A stretch of DNA of 64,000 bases from assembly GCF_910592395.1 (NCBI RefSeq), contig NC_088313.1, positions 9,674,501 through 9,738,500 of the forward strand, read 5' to 3'. Under the pieces are notes generated by a model, which was given only the letters and a program-made list of their open reading frames with translations, had not been told where the DNA came from and ran no database searches. Origin of the DNA: Lineus longissimus (taxonomy: Eukaryota > Nemertea > Pilidiophora > Heteronemertea > Lineidae). A program made the translations under genes and the position numbers. Shown here piece by piece: positions 47,993 to 58,687 of this stretch (positions within the stretch are counted from its first letter, which is position 1; the number at the start of each line of letters is the position of its first letter).

Positions 47993-50806
47993 ATGCCTAT
48001 ACAAAGCACCTTATTTCGTTGTGGCGTCAGACCTATGGTTCGTCAACAGGTAGGTAGGACGCCGGGGCCCCAGCCTCGAGAGGCTCCACCTCATGCTACT
48101 GGAGGCGGCTACAGGATGACTGGAAGTACCAGGGTCACCTGTAGCAATGTTACTGGTAATAAACATCTACGAATTGCTCACTGGAATGCTGAGGGTGTGA
48201 GAAAAAAGAAGCTAGACCTGCAGTCCTTCCTAAAATCTAATAACATCGATGCGTGCTGTGTCCAAGAAACACATCTCAGCCCTGACCACAGATTTACCAT
48301 CAGAGGATACGAGACCTTCCGGCAGGACAGGGTTAACAGATCAAAAGGAGGAATCATCACGCTGGTCAGAAACAACATAGCAGCCACCCTCACACAAGAC
48401 TCAGGCCAAGAGGAGACAGAACACCTAGGAGTAAAGATGAAGTTAAAGAACGCGAACCACCTCACTGTCTACAACATCTACTCCCCACCTGACAAGCCTA
48501 TCTCACTCCTTGACCTAGAGCCATCCACGGAAAATGGGGTTATAATGGGCGATTTCAACAGCCACTCCCCAAGCTGGGGCTACAGAGACCTCAATGCAAA
48601 AGGGGAGGAAGTAGAGAACTGGATGATACACCACCAACTACAGCTGTTGAATCACCCAGACGACCCACCAACCTATTACTCGAGATCATGGAGGACTACA
48701 AGCACCCCTGATCTAGCCATTACCACTGAAGATGTTCAACGGATCAGCAGGAGAGAGGTCTGCCCACAACTTGGAGGGAGTGACCACAAACCTGTGATCA
48801 TTCATGTAGAACAGCAAGTCAACAACCAGACAGGACTCCCACCCAGCTGGAATTACAAAAAGGCCAACTGGGACCAATTCAAACTGGTGTCAGATAGAAA
48901 TAGTCGAGACATCATCCTCACCAGACGCAGCCCAAGTAAAGATGTCAAGCGTTTCAACAAAGCGATACTAGATGCAGCAAAGGTAGCAATACCAAGAGGA
49001 AGAAGGAAGGATTATCAGCCCTTCTGGACCCCGCATCTGGATGAGCTGCACACGAGACTCTCTGAAGCCAGAGAGAAAATGGAGCAGGAGCCAACAGATG
49101 GACATGTCATTCAACACAACAAGGCAAGGGCCGAGTACATCAGGGAAAAAACCACCCATATCCGCAAATCATGGCAGGAAACGACATCATCTCTGAATAT
49201 GGAAAAAGACACCACAAGACTCTGGAAACTGACAAAAGCCCTCAACGAAGAAAAGCAGGACAAAAGGCGAACTGTGCTCGATGTAGAGGGAGAACTTCAG
49301 TCAGGTTTACAAGCAGCAAACACTCTGGCGAAAACCTACCAGAAAAGAAGTACTGTCAGCATGTCCAAAGAGCGAGTTGATGAGGTGAGAAAGCAAACCA
49401 AGACCGAGACGGAAAGAAACACTACAGCAGAAGACTACATGGAAGTTCCTTTCAAGATGACAGAACTCAACAGCGCCCTCAAGACACTGAAGAAAAAGAA
49501 GGCACCCGGGCCCGATGGGATTAGCAACGAGATGCTCCTTAACCTAGGACCAACAGTCAAGGACACTCTCCTACATATTTACAACAAATGCTGGAAGAAG
49601 GGGACTGTACCATCAGTATGGAAAGAGGCTCACATAACTCCAATCCACAAAAAGGGAAAGAACAGAGCACACCCAGAAAATTACAGACCCATAAGCCTTG
49701 TAAGCTGTGTTGGGAAACTGATGGAGAAAATGGTGAACAAACGCCTAATGTGGCACCTAGAGTCCAAGAGCCTTCTCAGCCAAACCCAATCCGGATACAG
49801 GAAACATAGGAGTACCGAAGATCAGCTTTCACTCCTTGCCCAAGAAGTAGAAAATGGTTTCCAGGAGAAGAAAAGCACACTAGCTGTGTTCTTTGACCTC
49901 ACACAAGCCTTTGACCGTGTCTGGAAGAACGGCCTTCTCCTGAAACTACAAAAGAAAGGTGTAACCGGACGCCTTTACAGGTGGACGAAAGGTTTTCTAC
50001 ACCAAAGAACAGCAAGAGTCAAACTGGACGGCATCCTCAGCCACAGGATTAAACTCATAGAAGGTGTACCACAGGGAAGCGTGATATCCCCCACCCTCTT
50101 CCTTGTCTACATAGACGATCTCACTGAATGCGTACCCCCAAGCGTCTCCAACACCTTACATGCGGATGACTTCTCTGTCTGGAGTACAACTCTGTACACA
50201 AGCACTGCCACAAAACGCATTCAAGAAACTGTGAATAACGTCGACACCTGGGCAGATGATTGGGGACAAGAAACAAGCAAGACAAAAACCTGTGCCACCC
50301 TTTTCAGCCTATCTACAAAAAAGGTAAACATCACACTCAAGATAGGAGACCAGGTCATTCCCCAAGAAGACAACCCCACCTTCATTGGCATCAAACATGA
50401 CTCCAGGATGACATGGAAGACACAAGTCGAGTCAGTCAGAGACAGAGCAATCAAACGATTAGCCCTGGGAACCGGCTGGGGCGCTAACGCCAGGATACTC
50501 AAGCAGGTCTACACAGGATCTGTAAGACCAGTTATGGAGTATGCTTCTCAAAGCTGGGCAACAACCGCCAAAACAAACCAAGCAAAACTCGACAAAGTAC
50601 AGAACTTCGGCCTGAGGATAATCCTAGGAGCTATGAAGTCGACCCCGATTGCTGACATGGAAAGGACGGCTGGCATCGAACCCCTGGAACACAGGAGGAA
50701 CCAGAAAATCCTCATCCATGGGGAGAAAATCAGACGCCTTCCAAGTCACCCTCTTCACCCCAAGCTTGAGGAAACGCCCAAGAACCGTCTAAAACGCAAA
50801 AGTTAA
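47993..50806 (+). CDS. LINE endonuclease-reverse transcriptase
   Basis: The 937-codon frame begins with a short Pro/Gly-rich leader. The apurinic-type endonuclease follows: HWNAEG (about residue 58), QETHL, MGDFNSHSPSWG and GGSDHKPV. The RT follows: PGPDGISNEM, YRPISLVSC, QSGYRKHRSTEDQL, FFDLTQAFDRVW (about residue 639), GVPQGSVISP and HADD (about residue 722). The endonuclease nicks target DNA and the RT primes on it. A TAA at 50804-50806 stops the frame, yet the next 338 codons stay in the same frame and encode the RNase H. Confidence 0.9.
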   Translation: MPIQSTLFRCGVRPMVRQQVGRTPGPQPREAPPHATGGGYRMTGSTRVTCSNVTGNKHLRIAHWNAEGVRKKKLDLQSFLKSNNIDACCVQETHLSPDHRFTIRGYETFRQDRVNRSKGGIITLVRNNIAATLTQDSGQEETEHLGVKMKLKNANHLTVYNIYSPPDKPISLLDLEPSTENGVIMGDFNSHSPSWGYRDLNAKGEEVENWMIHHQLQLLNHPDDPPTYYSRSWRTTSTPDLAITTEDVQRISRREVCPQLGGSDHKPVIIHVEQQVNNQTGLPPSWNYKKANWDQFKLVSDRNSRDIILTRRSPSKDVKRFNKAILDAAKVAIPRGRRKDYQPFWTPHLDELHTRLSEAREKMEQEPTDGHVIQHNKARAEYIREKTTHIRKSWQETTSSLNMEKDTTRLWKLTKALNEEKQDKRRTVLDVEGELQSGLQAANTLAKTYQKRSTVSMSKERVDEVRKQTKTETERNTTAEDYMEVPFKMTELNSALKTLKKKKAPGPDGISNEMLLNLGPTVKDTLLHIYNKCWKKGTVPSVWKEAHITPIHKKGKNRAHPENYRPISLVSCVGKLMEKMVNKRLMWHLESKSLLSQTQSGYRKHRSTEDQLSLLAQEVENGFQEKKSTLAVFFDLTQAFDRVWKNGLLLKLQKKGVTGRLYRWTKGFLHQRTARVKLDGILSHRIKLIEGVPQGSVISPTLFLVYIDDLTECVPPSVSNTLHADDFSVWSTTLYTSTATKRIQETVNNVDTWADDWGQETSKTKTCATLFSLSTKKVNITLKIGDQVIPQEDNPTFIGIKHDSRMTWKTQVESVRDRAIKRLALGTGWGANARILKQVYTGSVRPVMEYASQSWATTAKTNQAKLDKVQNFGLRIILGAMKSTPIADMERTAGIEPLEHRRNQKILIHGEKIRRLPSHPLHPKLEETPKNRLKRKS

Positions 50807-51820
50807 AACCATCTGACTAAGAGTCTACAAGATTCGGCTTCTGAATTGCTCCAGCCAGGAAATCCAGTTGAAAACCTGCAGCCAACAGCGTGGTCCCAGC
50901 AAGAGCTCCGAGTGGAAATCCAGCCTTCAGTACCAGACCTGAGAAGCAAGGGGATCCAACTACCGGATATCCAAAAAGCTCTCACCATGGAACATATTGA
51001 CCGGCAATACCCACATGACAGATGGACACTAGTCTACACGGACGGATCAGCTGAAAGCGCAGTGAAAAACGGAGGAAGTGGAATCTACATAAGATACCCT
51101 TGTGGAGAAAGCTCAACCCTCTCCGTCCCTGGAGGAAAATACTGCAGCAACTTCAAAGCAGAGGTGCTAGCTATAACAACTGCCGCGAAACATCTAGCAC
51201 AGTCCCAAATGACATCACCATTGACAGCCATTCTAACAGACTCACTGTCCACACTCCAAGCCCTAAGATCAGAAAACATCGAGTCAGAAATCAAAGATCT
51301 GAAAGAACACCTCCAAGATCTCACCAGTAACCACCACGTGGTCTTGCAATGGATTCCCGCCCACTGTGGAATACCTGGAAATGAAAGGGCTGACCAACTA
51401 GCAAAAGAAGGAAGCCTACAGATCCAGCCAAATGGGAAGCAGTCATACAGAGAAATAACAACACTCCTGAAGCAGAAATGCAGAAATGACCGGAAGAAAA
51501 TCCAGGGCAACCACCACCCCCAATCAGATCAGCTTTGGCTACTTGACCGAAAAGACGCTACTACCATCTACCGTCTAAGAACAGGCCACTGTGGCCTGTG
51601 TGGGCATCTTAAACGTAAAGGAGTAAGAGACACAGCAGAATGCCAATGCCAGACAGCAGTGCAAACACCAACGCACATCCTACAGGACTGTCCCCTGTAC
51701 CAGGATTTACGAAATAGATTCTGGCCAAAGGACACGAAGGTCGAAGAAAAGCTGTGGGGAACACAGCCGGACCTTCGGGCGACAAGCCGCTTCATCTCCG
51801 CCACAGGACTGAGGTTATAG
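50807..51820 (+). CDS. LINE RNase H and C-terminal zinc-finger region
   Basis: In the same frame as the RT, directly after the TAA. RNase H motifs: VYTDGSAES (Asp), FKAEVLAI (Glu), AILTDSLST (Asp) and PAHCGIPGNERADQLAKEG (His...Asp). A Cys/His cluster follows (HCGLCGHLKRKG ... CQCQ ... HILQDC), typical of this LINE group. An internal ATG at 50846 is not a convincing start; the region was most likely part of one polyprotein. Confidence 0.85.
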   Translation, partial: NHLTKSLQDSASELLQPGNPVENLQPTAWSQQELRVEIQPSVPDLRSKGIQLPDIQKALTMEHIDRQYPHDRWTLVYTDGSAESAVKNGGSGIYIRYPCGESSTLSVPGGKYCSNFKAEVLAITTAAKHLAQSQMTSPLTAILTDSLSTLQALRSENIESEIKDLKEHLQDLTSNHHVVLQWIPAHCGIPGNERADQLAKEGSLQIQPNGKQSYREITTLLKQKCRNDRKKIQGNHHPQSDQLWLLDRKDATTIYRLRTGHCGLCGHLKRKGVRDTAECQCQTAVQTPTHILQDCPLYQDLRNRFWPKDTKVEEKLWGTQPDLRATSRFISATGLRL

Positions 51821-52040
51821 TACTTAGGCAGGTTGAACGCTGAAGAAGAAGAAGAACGACGTGCTCATAAGCAAGTTGCAGGTGTCCTCCAAAACGTATT
51901 CGAGTGGATACAGGCCAGTTTCTGATGATGAAACGTAACAGGAAAACTATCCCATTGGATTTCTTACATGTGCTTCAATGACTTCGACGGCATGACAACC
52001 GTTCGTCTCATCTTGAAATTGGATGCAATTGTTATGCTTA

Positions 52041-53055
52041 TCCGAACCTTGACATCTCAAAATAACTCCGCAGGGTGTATCAATAAAAACGGAACAGTTG
52101 CTATTTTCCCCCATATTTACAACTCTAGTATAGATATGACAAATACATGTAGGTCATATTATGCGTATGGATCTTCGCTTCAAATTGACACCATTCATGT
52201 TTGAATAGCGTTCCGCATGGCTGGTCAGGCCCTGTTAATGAAAAAATGGCCAAAAATATAATTTGTTGCAGAGTGAGGATTACGTTTGTATTTAACGCTC
52301 GGCGTCTTATTCATTGCATAACATTCTTAAGTAATGCTCAGATGGTAGGACATATAATGACATTTGGAAAAATACAATGACATTTGGAAAAATTGGGGTA
52401 GCTGCGGCCACAGGAGAGTTCCTTCATTGTCACTGAATATGCACGCTTTGGAAGTTTGCCAATGGTGATAGAAGCCTTCGCCCGTAGGGTATCCCAACAG
52501 ACCTGTCCCATCTAGGAAAGCCGTCCACCATTCATTTTCAATAGGAATGATTTGCGCCAAAAACATTATGGCTCGGACTTTGCGGCAATGGACTGTTGAT
52601 CGGGCCCTTAACGGCCAACGTTACTTGGAAAGGATAAACCTTTTGATCATTCCAGTGCTTGATGCTCATTTTACGAGGAATCAGGCTGGAGGTTTTCGTG
52701 ATCTTTGGTGGGCTTAGGATGGTGTCCCTTTTCAATACCTGGATTGAGTGACAACACTTTTCCTACCATCTGGGCAATACTTAAGAATGTTATGCAGCGA
52801 ACAAGATACAAACGTAATGCTCACCCTCCGACAAATGGGATTTTAGGCAATTTCGTTTAAACATTGCCTGACCAGCCATACGAAAAGCTATTCAAACATG
52901 AATGGTGTCAATTTGAAGCTAAGATCCATACACATAATATGACCTACGTGTATTAGTCATATCTATCCTAGACTTGTAAATATTAGGGAAAAGACCAACT
53001 GTTCCGTTTTTATTGATACATCCTGTAGAATTCTTTTGGTATGTCAAGGTTCGGA
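52041..53055. repeat. 1.0-kb inverted-repeat (foldback) element
   Basis: 52041-52350 is the reverse complement, with differences, of 52763-53055. Shared words include TCCGAACCTTGACAT at the outer end and GGTAGGA/TCCTACC at the inner end. The spacer is about 410 bases. No coding capacity and no clear target duplication. Confidence 0.7.
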
Positions 53056-53252
53056 AACAAGAGTGGTAAATAAACTCGAAATTATAATCAATATGAAATA
53101 AAAAGGTTTCTTTATGTTGGTTATTCCGATCCATCCACCAAATCCGGCACGCCATCCACAAATACTAAGCAGCTTTACCGAACACTCATGATCAAAGTGT
53201 CCATGCCCCAAAACTCCGTGCGGAGCACGGGTAATTGCTTGTCTATATATTG

Positions 53253-53670
53253 ACACTAGAATTGGTAAAGTCTTTTTATGTCTACCACCGCCTTAACCGC
53301 TGATGGAATCTCCTAATTTTTCGTATGTGCATGTAGATTTTACCCGTGAAGCCATATTTTCAGTGCAAAATGTGTTTTCGTGTTTTTTTTCTCGCATGAA
53401 CGGCTGGCCAGGCTAATATGCTGAAGGTAATAGACGGTGCTGGCATCTGAGCCTGGCACCTGAGCTATCGATGCAAGATCACCCCGGCATACTAGGAATG
53501 CTGGTGGTCTAATGTTAAAGACACTGGCCTGACACGCCAGGGTCCCGTCTTCTTTCCCGTGATTCTTATCATTTTTCAGTGAATATGTCTATATTAGTGA
53601 ATCGCACTTTCTGTAATGAGCAAAACTTGCAAAATATGGCTGATCGCGCCGAGATTTTACTTTAAACGTA
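53253..53670 (+). repeat. Dispersed repeat with tRNA-like module (possible SINE), copy 2
   Basis: Same order of blocks as 46212-46755, shorter by indels. The tRNA-like part at about 53500-53560 is more decayed. Confidence 0.5.
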
Positions 53671-54100
53671 CTGTTTGAAAAAAATCTTAACTCGCGAAAA
53701 TACTGCCGCGAATATGTCCAACACCTGGCATTCGCGAAAATGTTATGCTACGAAAATGATATCTTCTACAATATTTCACGAAAGCGTCACTTGTTGGAAA
53801 AAGGACGAAACTGTCTTCAGAAAACACCAATGTTGTTACAACCATATACTACTATTTATAGCGCTGTTTAAAACAATGATATCGGGGCATTCGACAAAAG
53901 TTCACGACGCCAGGCCTGCGATATGCCCGGGCCACGTAGAGAGATGATAAGTAATCATCACGCTGCAGCTTGGAAGTAAAATTTACAAAGAAAAAAAGCG
54001 CTGTATTCAGCGTGCGCATTTGAATGAGGGTGTTTCAGTTATCCTCTCCAATTTGGCAAAACCAATGCCAACGTTACCCCAACGTTACCAATTAAAGTCT

Positions 54101-55153
54101 TCACCCGCAGACAGACAGAAAATAATCAAACTCATCTATCTTTTCCCCTTCTACTAACCAGTCCCATATCTGATCGTTCTTGTCATCATTCAAATACGGC
54201 GACCTTAACTCCTCGGGGAATGCCGGTTTAACCGGGCCCTTTATCTTTTCGAAGTCTTTGTATCTCTTTATACCAGCGCGTTCCGTACTCCTGACGAATT
54301 GATGCTGCCCGGACGCCAGGCTTTTTTCGCCGTAACCGTCGAAAGTCATGAAGGACATGTCCTGACTGAACGGATCACTGAAGAAGGAAAAGCCCGTAGA
54401 ACTCTTTCTTGCGCTTTTGTCCGGTTTTTGTTCCTCTTTTGGCTCATTTTGTTTAGAGTCATCATCATCGTCATCCTTTTCTTGCACACTTTGTAAAATC
54501 TTTTCAGCTTCCTCCTTCAATTGAAGCAACTCGGGGGGAATCTTGGCCTTTAGTGGAATGAATAGATTAGAACGCTGTTTTAAATTTTTGTGGTCCTGCG
54601 TTTTCGTTTTGGCGCGCGCGGGTGCAGAACGCGAATACGACCGTCTCGCTTTTTCGGAGTCAGAATTCAGTTTCATGTCCCTTTCAAACTCTGGGCTCAT
54701 GATCCGAGAGATCACTCTCCTGTCTGAGTCTGAGGACATTGCCGTATTCGGGGTAAGATGATGCCTCGCGCTAGCAACAGTCCTCGCCTCATCGTAGCTC
54801 TGTTTCGCCGAAGTGTAAGGCTCCGTAAACATAGCGCGCAAATCCGTCTGAAAATTCGTTTCTATCGAGTTTTTACTCTTTTCAACGGGAAGGAGGTAAC
54901 TGATACCCTTACTGACGCGACTCCGTACTATCCCTTCCTTGATTTTCTCAATGGGGGGTAAGTCCGGCCAATCATAGAATGCAGAACTGTCTCTAAACGT
55001 ATCGAACGTTGCAGTTGTAAAACTTTTCCCGCCCAAAGTCGAGCTGTCAACGGAGTTTACTGTCTCTCTTGTTAGCGGACGCGACATTGGCCTGTCAGGC
55101 AGTACCGAAATATTTGTGTATAGACCCATTTTAAGATTCCTTGCAGCCGACAT
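54101..55153 (-). CDS. Uncharacterised intronless 350-aa protein
   Basis: One continuous ATG-to-stop frame of 350 codons with coding-like composition. The protein is hydrophilic and mostly disordered: a basic, Ser-rich middle (RRSYSRSAPARAKTKT), an acidic Asp run (DDDDDD) followed by a Glu/Lys-rich stretch, and a compact C-terminus with IWDWLVEGEKIDEFDYFL. The N-terminus has no signal peptide. I do not recognise the family. The IWDWL...FDYFLSVCG end looks like the most conserved part and may be a short binding motif. Isolated, with no neighbours that hint at a role. Confidence 0.65.
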   Translation of the reverse strand: MSAARNLKMGLYTNISVLPDRPMSRPLTRETVNSVDSSTLGGKSFTTATFDTFRDSSAFYDWPDLPPIEKIKEGIVRSRVSKGISYLLPVEKSKNSIETNFQTDLRAMFTEPYTSAKQSYDEARTVASARHHLTPNTAMSSDSDRRVISRIMSPEFERDMKLNSDSEKARRSYSRSAPARAKTKTQDHKNLKQRSNLFIPLKAKIPPELLQLKEEAEKILQSVQEKDDDDDDSKQNEPKEEQKPDKSARKSSTGFSFFSDPFSQDMSFMTFDGYGEKSLASGQHQFVRSTERAGIKRYKDFEKIKGPVKPAFPEELRSPYLNDDKNDQIWDWLVEGEKIDEFDYFLSVCG

Positions 55154-58100
55154 GAGATTAGAAAATAGTAAATTTCGTTAAAAGGTTAACAACAGAAAAT
55201 ACTTGACGAATATCGGGTACGTAATGACACTCCAGCACTTTCTTTCAGTTGTTATGTTGGTATACAACGGTCCCAGATTGTTTCCTTAGTATTTCTCTGT
55301 CAACGTCTGGTATCCAGGTCTCCAAAATGTGGCGTCAAAGACTGAGTGCCCTGATCGAATTTCCTGTAGTTTCTCTTACTCCTCTAGTGGAATCTCACGG
55401 AATAAAAATCAAGAGAGGACTTTGAAGTCAAATGTACTGAGACGAACCTGTCTCCGCTGCTAAACATAATTCGTGTCCACCGAACAAAATATCTTATTTA
55501 AATCATCCATCCATTAAGCGCCATAAAGCATTGAATCCAAAACATTTTAACCAGCGTAAGTCCTGTGTGAAAGTTCTCAACGACAGCATGTTGATATTAT
55601 GAATTACTATTTGGGTTCATGTGCTGTTATTCTCTGCAATCCATGCAAAAAGTATAAACCACTATTTAATCCTCTGTGTACCTTTGATTTTATAAAGGTT
55701 TATTACCAGTTTTAATAATAACTGGTCTCTAAAACGTGTATTGTTAGTTTATTAATCGGCATAATTCCTCATATAAACTGTCAATATGGTTTTTTTTCGA
55801 CGGATTTCGTTTTAATCCTCACTTTTGGCCAATAAAATGTATTCCTTTGAGTATGTGGCCGAGTAATGGTGTGAAAAACAAAGTGCAATACGAATGCGTT
55901 TGGTTCCGATACACTATCTTCCTCTTGCTATACCAGGAAATGGGAAGTTCCGTCTTAAAAGAAACCCATTTAACTAATCTTCATGTCTGTGTAGGTACCG
56001 CAATGATGGTGATAAATCAAATCCCGAAAATAGGCACATCCCTTTCAGCGTTGTATAGTGAAATGCTGAGCAATAAGTGTCCAAACTGGCAAAAGCTGTT
56101 GACGATTCCATTCGTCCCCTCTTATGTTTTGACTTAGACAACACTTAGACAACATGATTCCGACCCCCATTGACTTGTGATTATAATTGCCCCTCTTCTC
56201 CTGTTGGTAATGTTAGTGTTCTCAATAACCTACCATCAGAATATTCCTATAGGAATTGTTAGAAAGACACGAGTAGAACCCCATCACAGACCAACGAACC
56301 GACACAGCGCCATTGTTGACATTTTGTTTCACTCTACTAAAAATCCATTCAAAGTCATACACAAAAATTTCTGTCCGTTTCGTCTCTTAACAATTCTTCG
56401 TTATTCACCCGATCTGATCGAATTCACCTAGCTCTATATTTTTCACGCGTTTTGTCCAAACACTACTTGTTTATATCCATAGAGCTGTCAACAACTCGAA
56501 ATAACATTTTGTTAAAAAAGAAACATTCAAGTGAAACATAGTTCACAGATCCTCGCCTGTGTTGTGATGTGGGATCAATGCTTAAATGCTTTTAAAAATC
56601 GAGGTGTCCTTCTCGTCACTGTAGGCAGTCCGAGGACCTATAACCTTCATTCCTTTTCGGAAGGGCTGTAACTTTCACGGAAGCTATCCTTATGGTCATC
56701 TGAAGCAGAGTCATGACACTGTCCGAATCGAAGAATGGCTGTCGATAAAGACCCATTTTGCTGTAATTGGTTGTCCATGAATGGATTTACATTGCTGGAT
56801 TGGGAGTTCCAATGTCTCGCAGCCAATATTCTCATTTGCTTCCATATAACTTCAACACATGCTGCAGGTTACCTCATCGTTTGTGGCAAGCTATCGAGTT
56901 CGATAAACCTGAAATTAAACAACAACGACATAAAAGCCAGAGTTGGGTAAACAATAGTACCAGGACCTATGTCAACTAGTAAGGCGTTACCTAGAGTCAT
57001 GGATCGACCCTGTGACGACTTGGTGTAAATATCGATTTTTCCGTCGTCACGCTGATGGCGCTTGATTATACTCCGCTACTGCTACGATAATGGGCGTGAA
57101 CTCGGATCTCGGCGTGTACTCATGTAGCAGGAAAGGTCTTTGGTACAAGGATTTATGCGCAATAAAATAATGAAGAACGCGTTTTTCGACTATCTAAGAG
57201 CTGAAACAAAATTGAAAAAGCATGAAACACGTTCAGAAATAGTTTACTGATGAACCAGAAGAAGAACACACATACATATACTGCAGTAAAAAATTCTTTT
57301 AAAAGCAACGTTCGCTTCATTTGCAATGTACATGTAATTCGATTAGGCCTCTTAGAAGAGTATAAGGTAAGTCAGGTAGAGAACATTTTATTTTCCTTAA
57401 TCAATCAACATCAAACATCAACAACAAAGCGAATCATTCAGAGATACCACCCAACGTCTTCGTATAAACGGTACTACCTTCCGTTTCGATGGTCAGGGCA
57501 GTCAGTTAATCCCGTTTAATTACTGCATAGTATGCGTTAATCGGTCGGCCCGCAAAATTATCAATATGAATGAAACTTTTGCACTTTATGACATGGCACC
57601 ACAGTACACACACAACGCTAAGGGAGCGAAACAAATTGATGTGCTTACTTCTCGTGGTAACTCAAAATTATGGTGCACTGTCACATTGGGTATAACAGTA
57701 AGTACATGTAAATGGCAGGATAATGCCTGCAAGTGTCATCTTCAAAGGCCTAAGGGCAGACGGCGCAGAAATTGAGGGTTTGAGGGAAAATGCTCCCAAC
57801 AACAATCGTGTATCGGCATCCGAAACGGGTTGGGCCAACTGGCAGACCCTTCTTTCACTGGTGAACGATTGTCTTATTCCCTTTGTAGGGGACACATTTC
57901 CGGTCCTGTTGATATGGACATGTTTCCAGCCCATCGAAATGCACAGGTGCAGCGTCGCATTGAAGATGCGCCGATGGTCTTAATTTATGAATTTAGATGA
58001 AGATTTAGACCATGATTTGGCGTAAACCTACCATACCCTGTTAACAATTCTTCTCCTGTGTAGAAATCCTGTGACGAATGGTCAAAATTTCAGGTCTACT

Positions 58101-58687
58101 GAACAAAATAGAATTCATGAAAACAGGTGTCATCAGTTTTTCTTCAATCCCACAACTGGAATTCCAAGGGTTAATGCAGTTCAGCACGATGGTCATTCAC
58201 GCAAGCAATGAATGCAGACGAGTCGGCCTGAGCACTAATGAAATTGACCAGACCGCTATTCTCGCGGATGACGGTTTGATCAATAGACACTTTTTGAAAT
58301 GTTTCAGCCACTCGCAGTCAAAAGCACGTTTTTAATGATGTCTTGCCCCCTTCCCCCGCCAGCTACGCCCATAATAATGCCAGCATAAGGTGAGGAGCCC
58401 CCCCCCCCTCCGCCAAATGACGTTGTATGGCAAACGTGTCAAATCAGCAAAACTGTTGAGTGATTTTTTTCTCATCGGGCGATAGCATATCCATCAACAG
58501 TTCCATCTCTGCGATATTTCACCGCTCCAGATGGGGGTGATGTCTAACGCTTTGTAATGTATCCGACTATAAGGGCGTGAATCCGGTATCCTTATTTTGG
58601 CCTTTTTCAGTCACATTTATTTCGACACTTGTCCGCTAAATATGATATGAGCAGGTGTCGCCAATTTTCATTAAAACCTCTTCGACC
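55154..58687. other. Intergenic, no supported gene
   Basis: Short frames at 55847-56431, 56735-56979, 57250-57519, 57566-57983 and 58078-58335 have no recognisable motifs and no consistent splice context. Confidence 0.45.

Larger units (their letters stand above)
47844..51854 (+). mobile_element. Near-full-length LINE (endonuclease-RT-RNase H), I/Jockey group
   Basis: The element is flanked by a perfect 12-base duplication, AACGACGTGCTC (47832-47843 and 51855-51866), and ends in a short (GAA)n tail. It has a roughly 150-base leader, one long coding frame and a short 3' UTR. RNase H after RT places it in the I-like part of the Jockey/I assemblage. The perfect duplication indicates a recent insertion. 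Confidence 0.88.
51867..54100. other. Repeat-rich non-coding stretch
   Basis: Holds the 1-kb foldback (52041-53055) and the second copy of the tRNA-like repeat (53253-53670). No gene supported. Confidence 0.5.
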
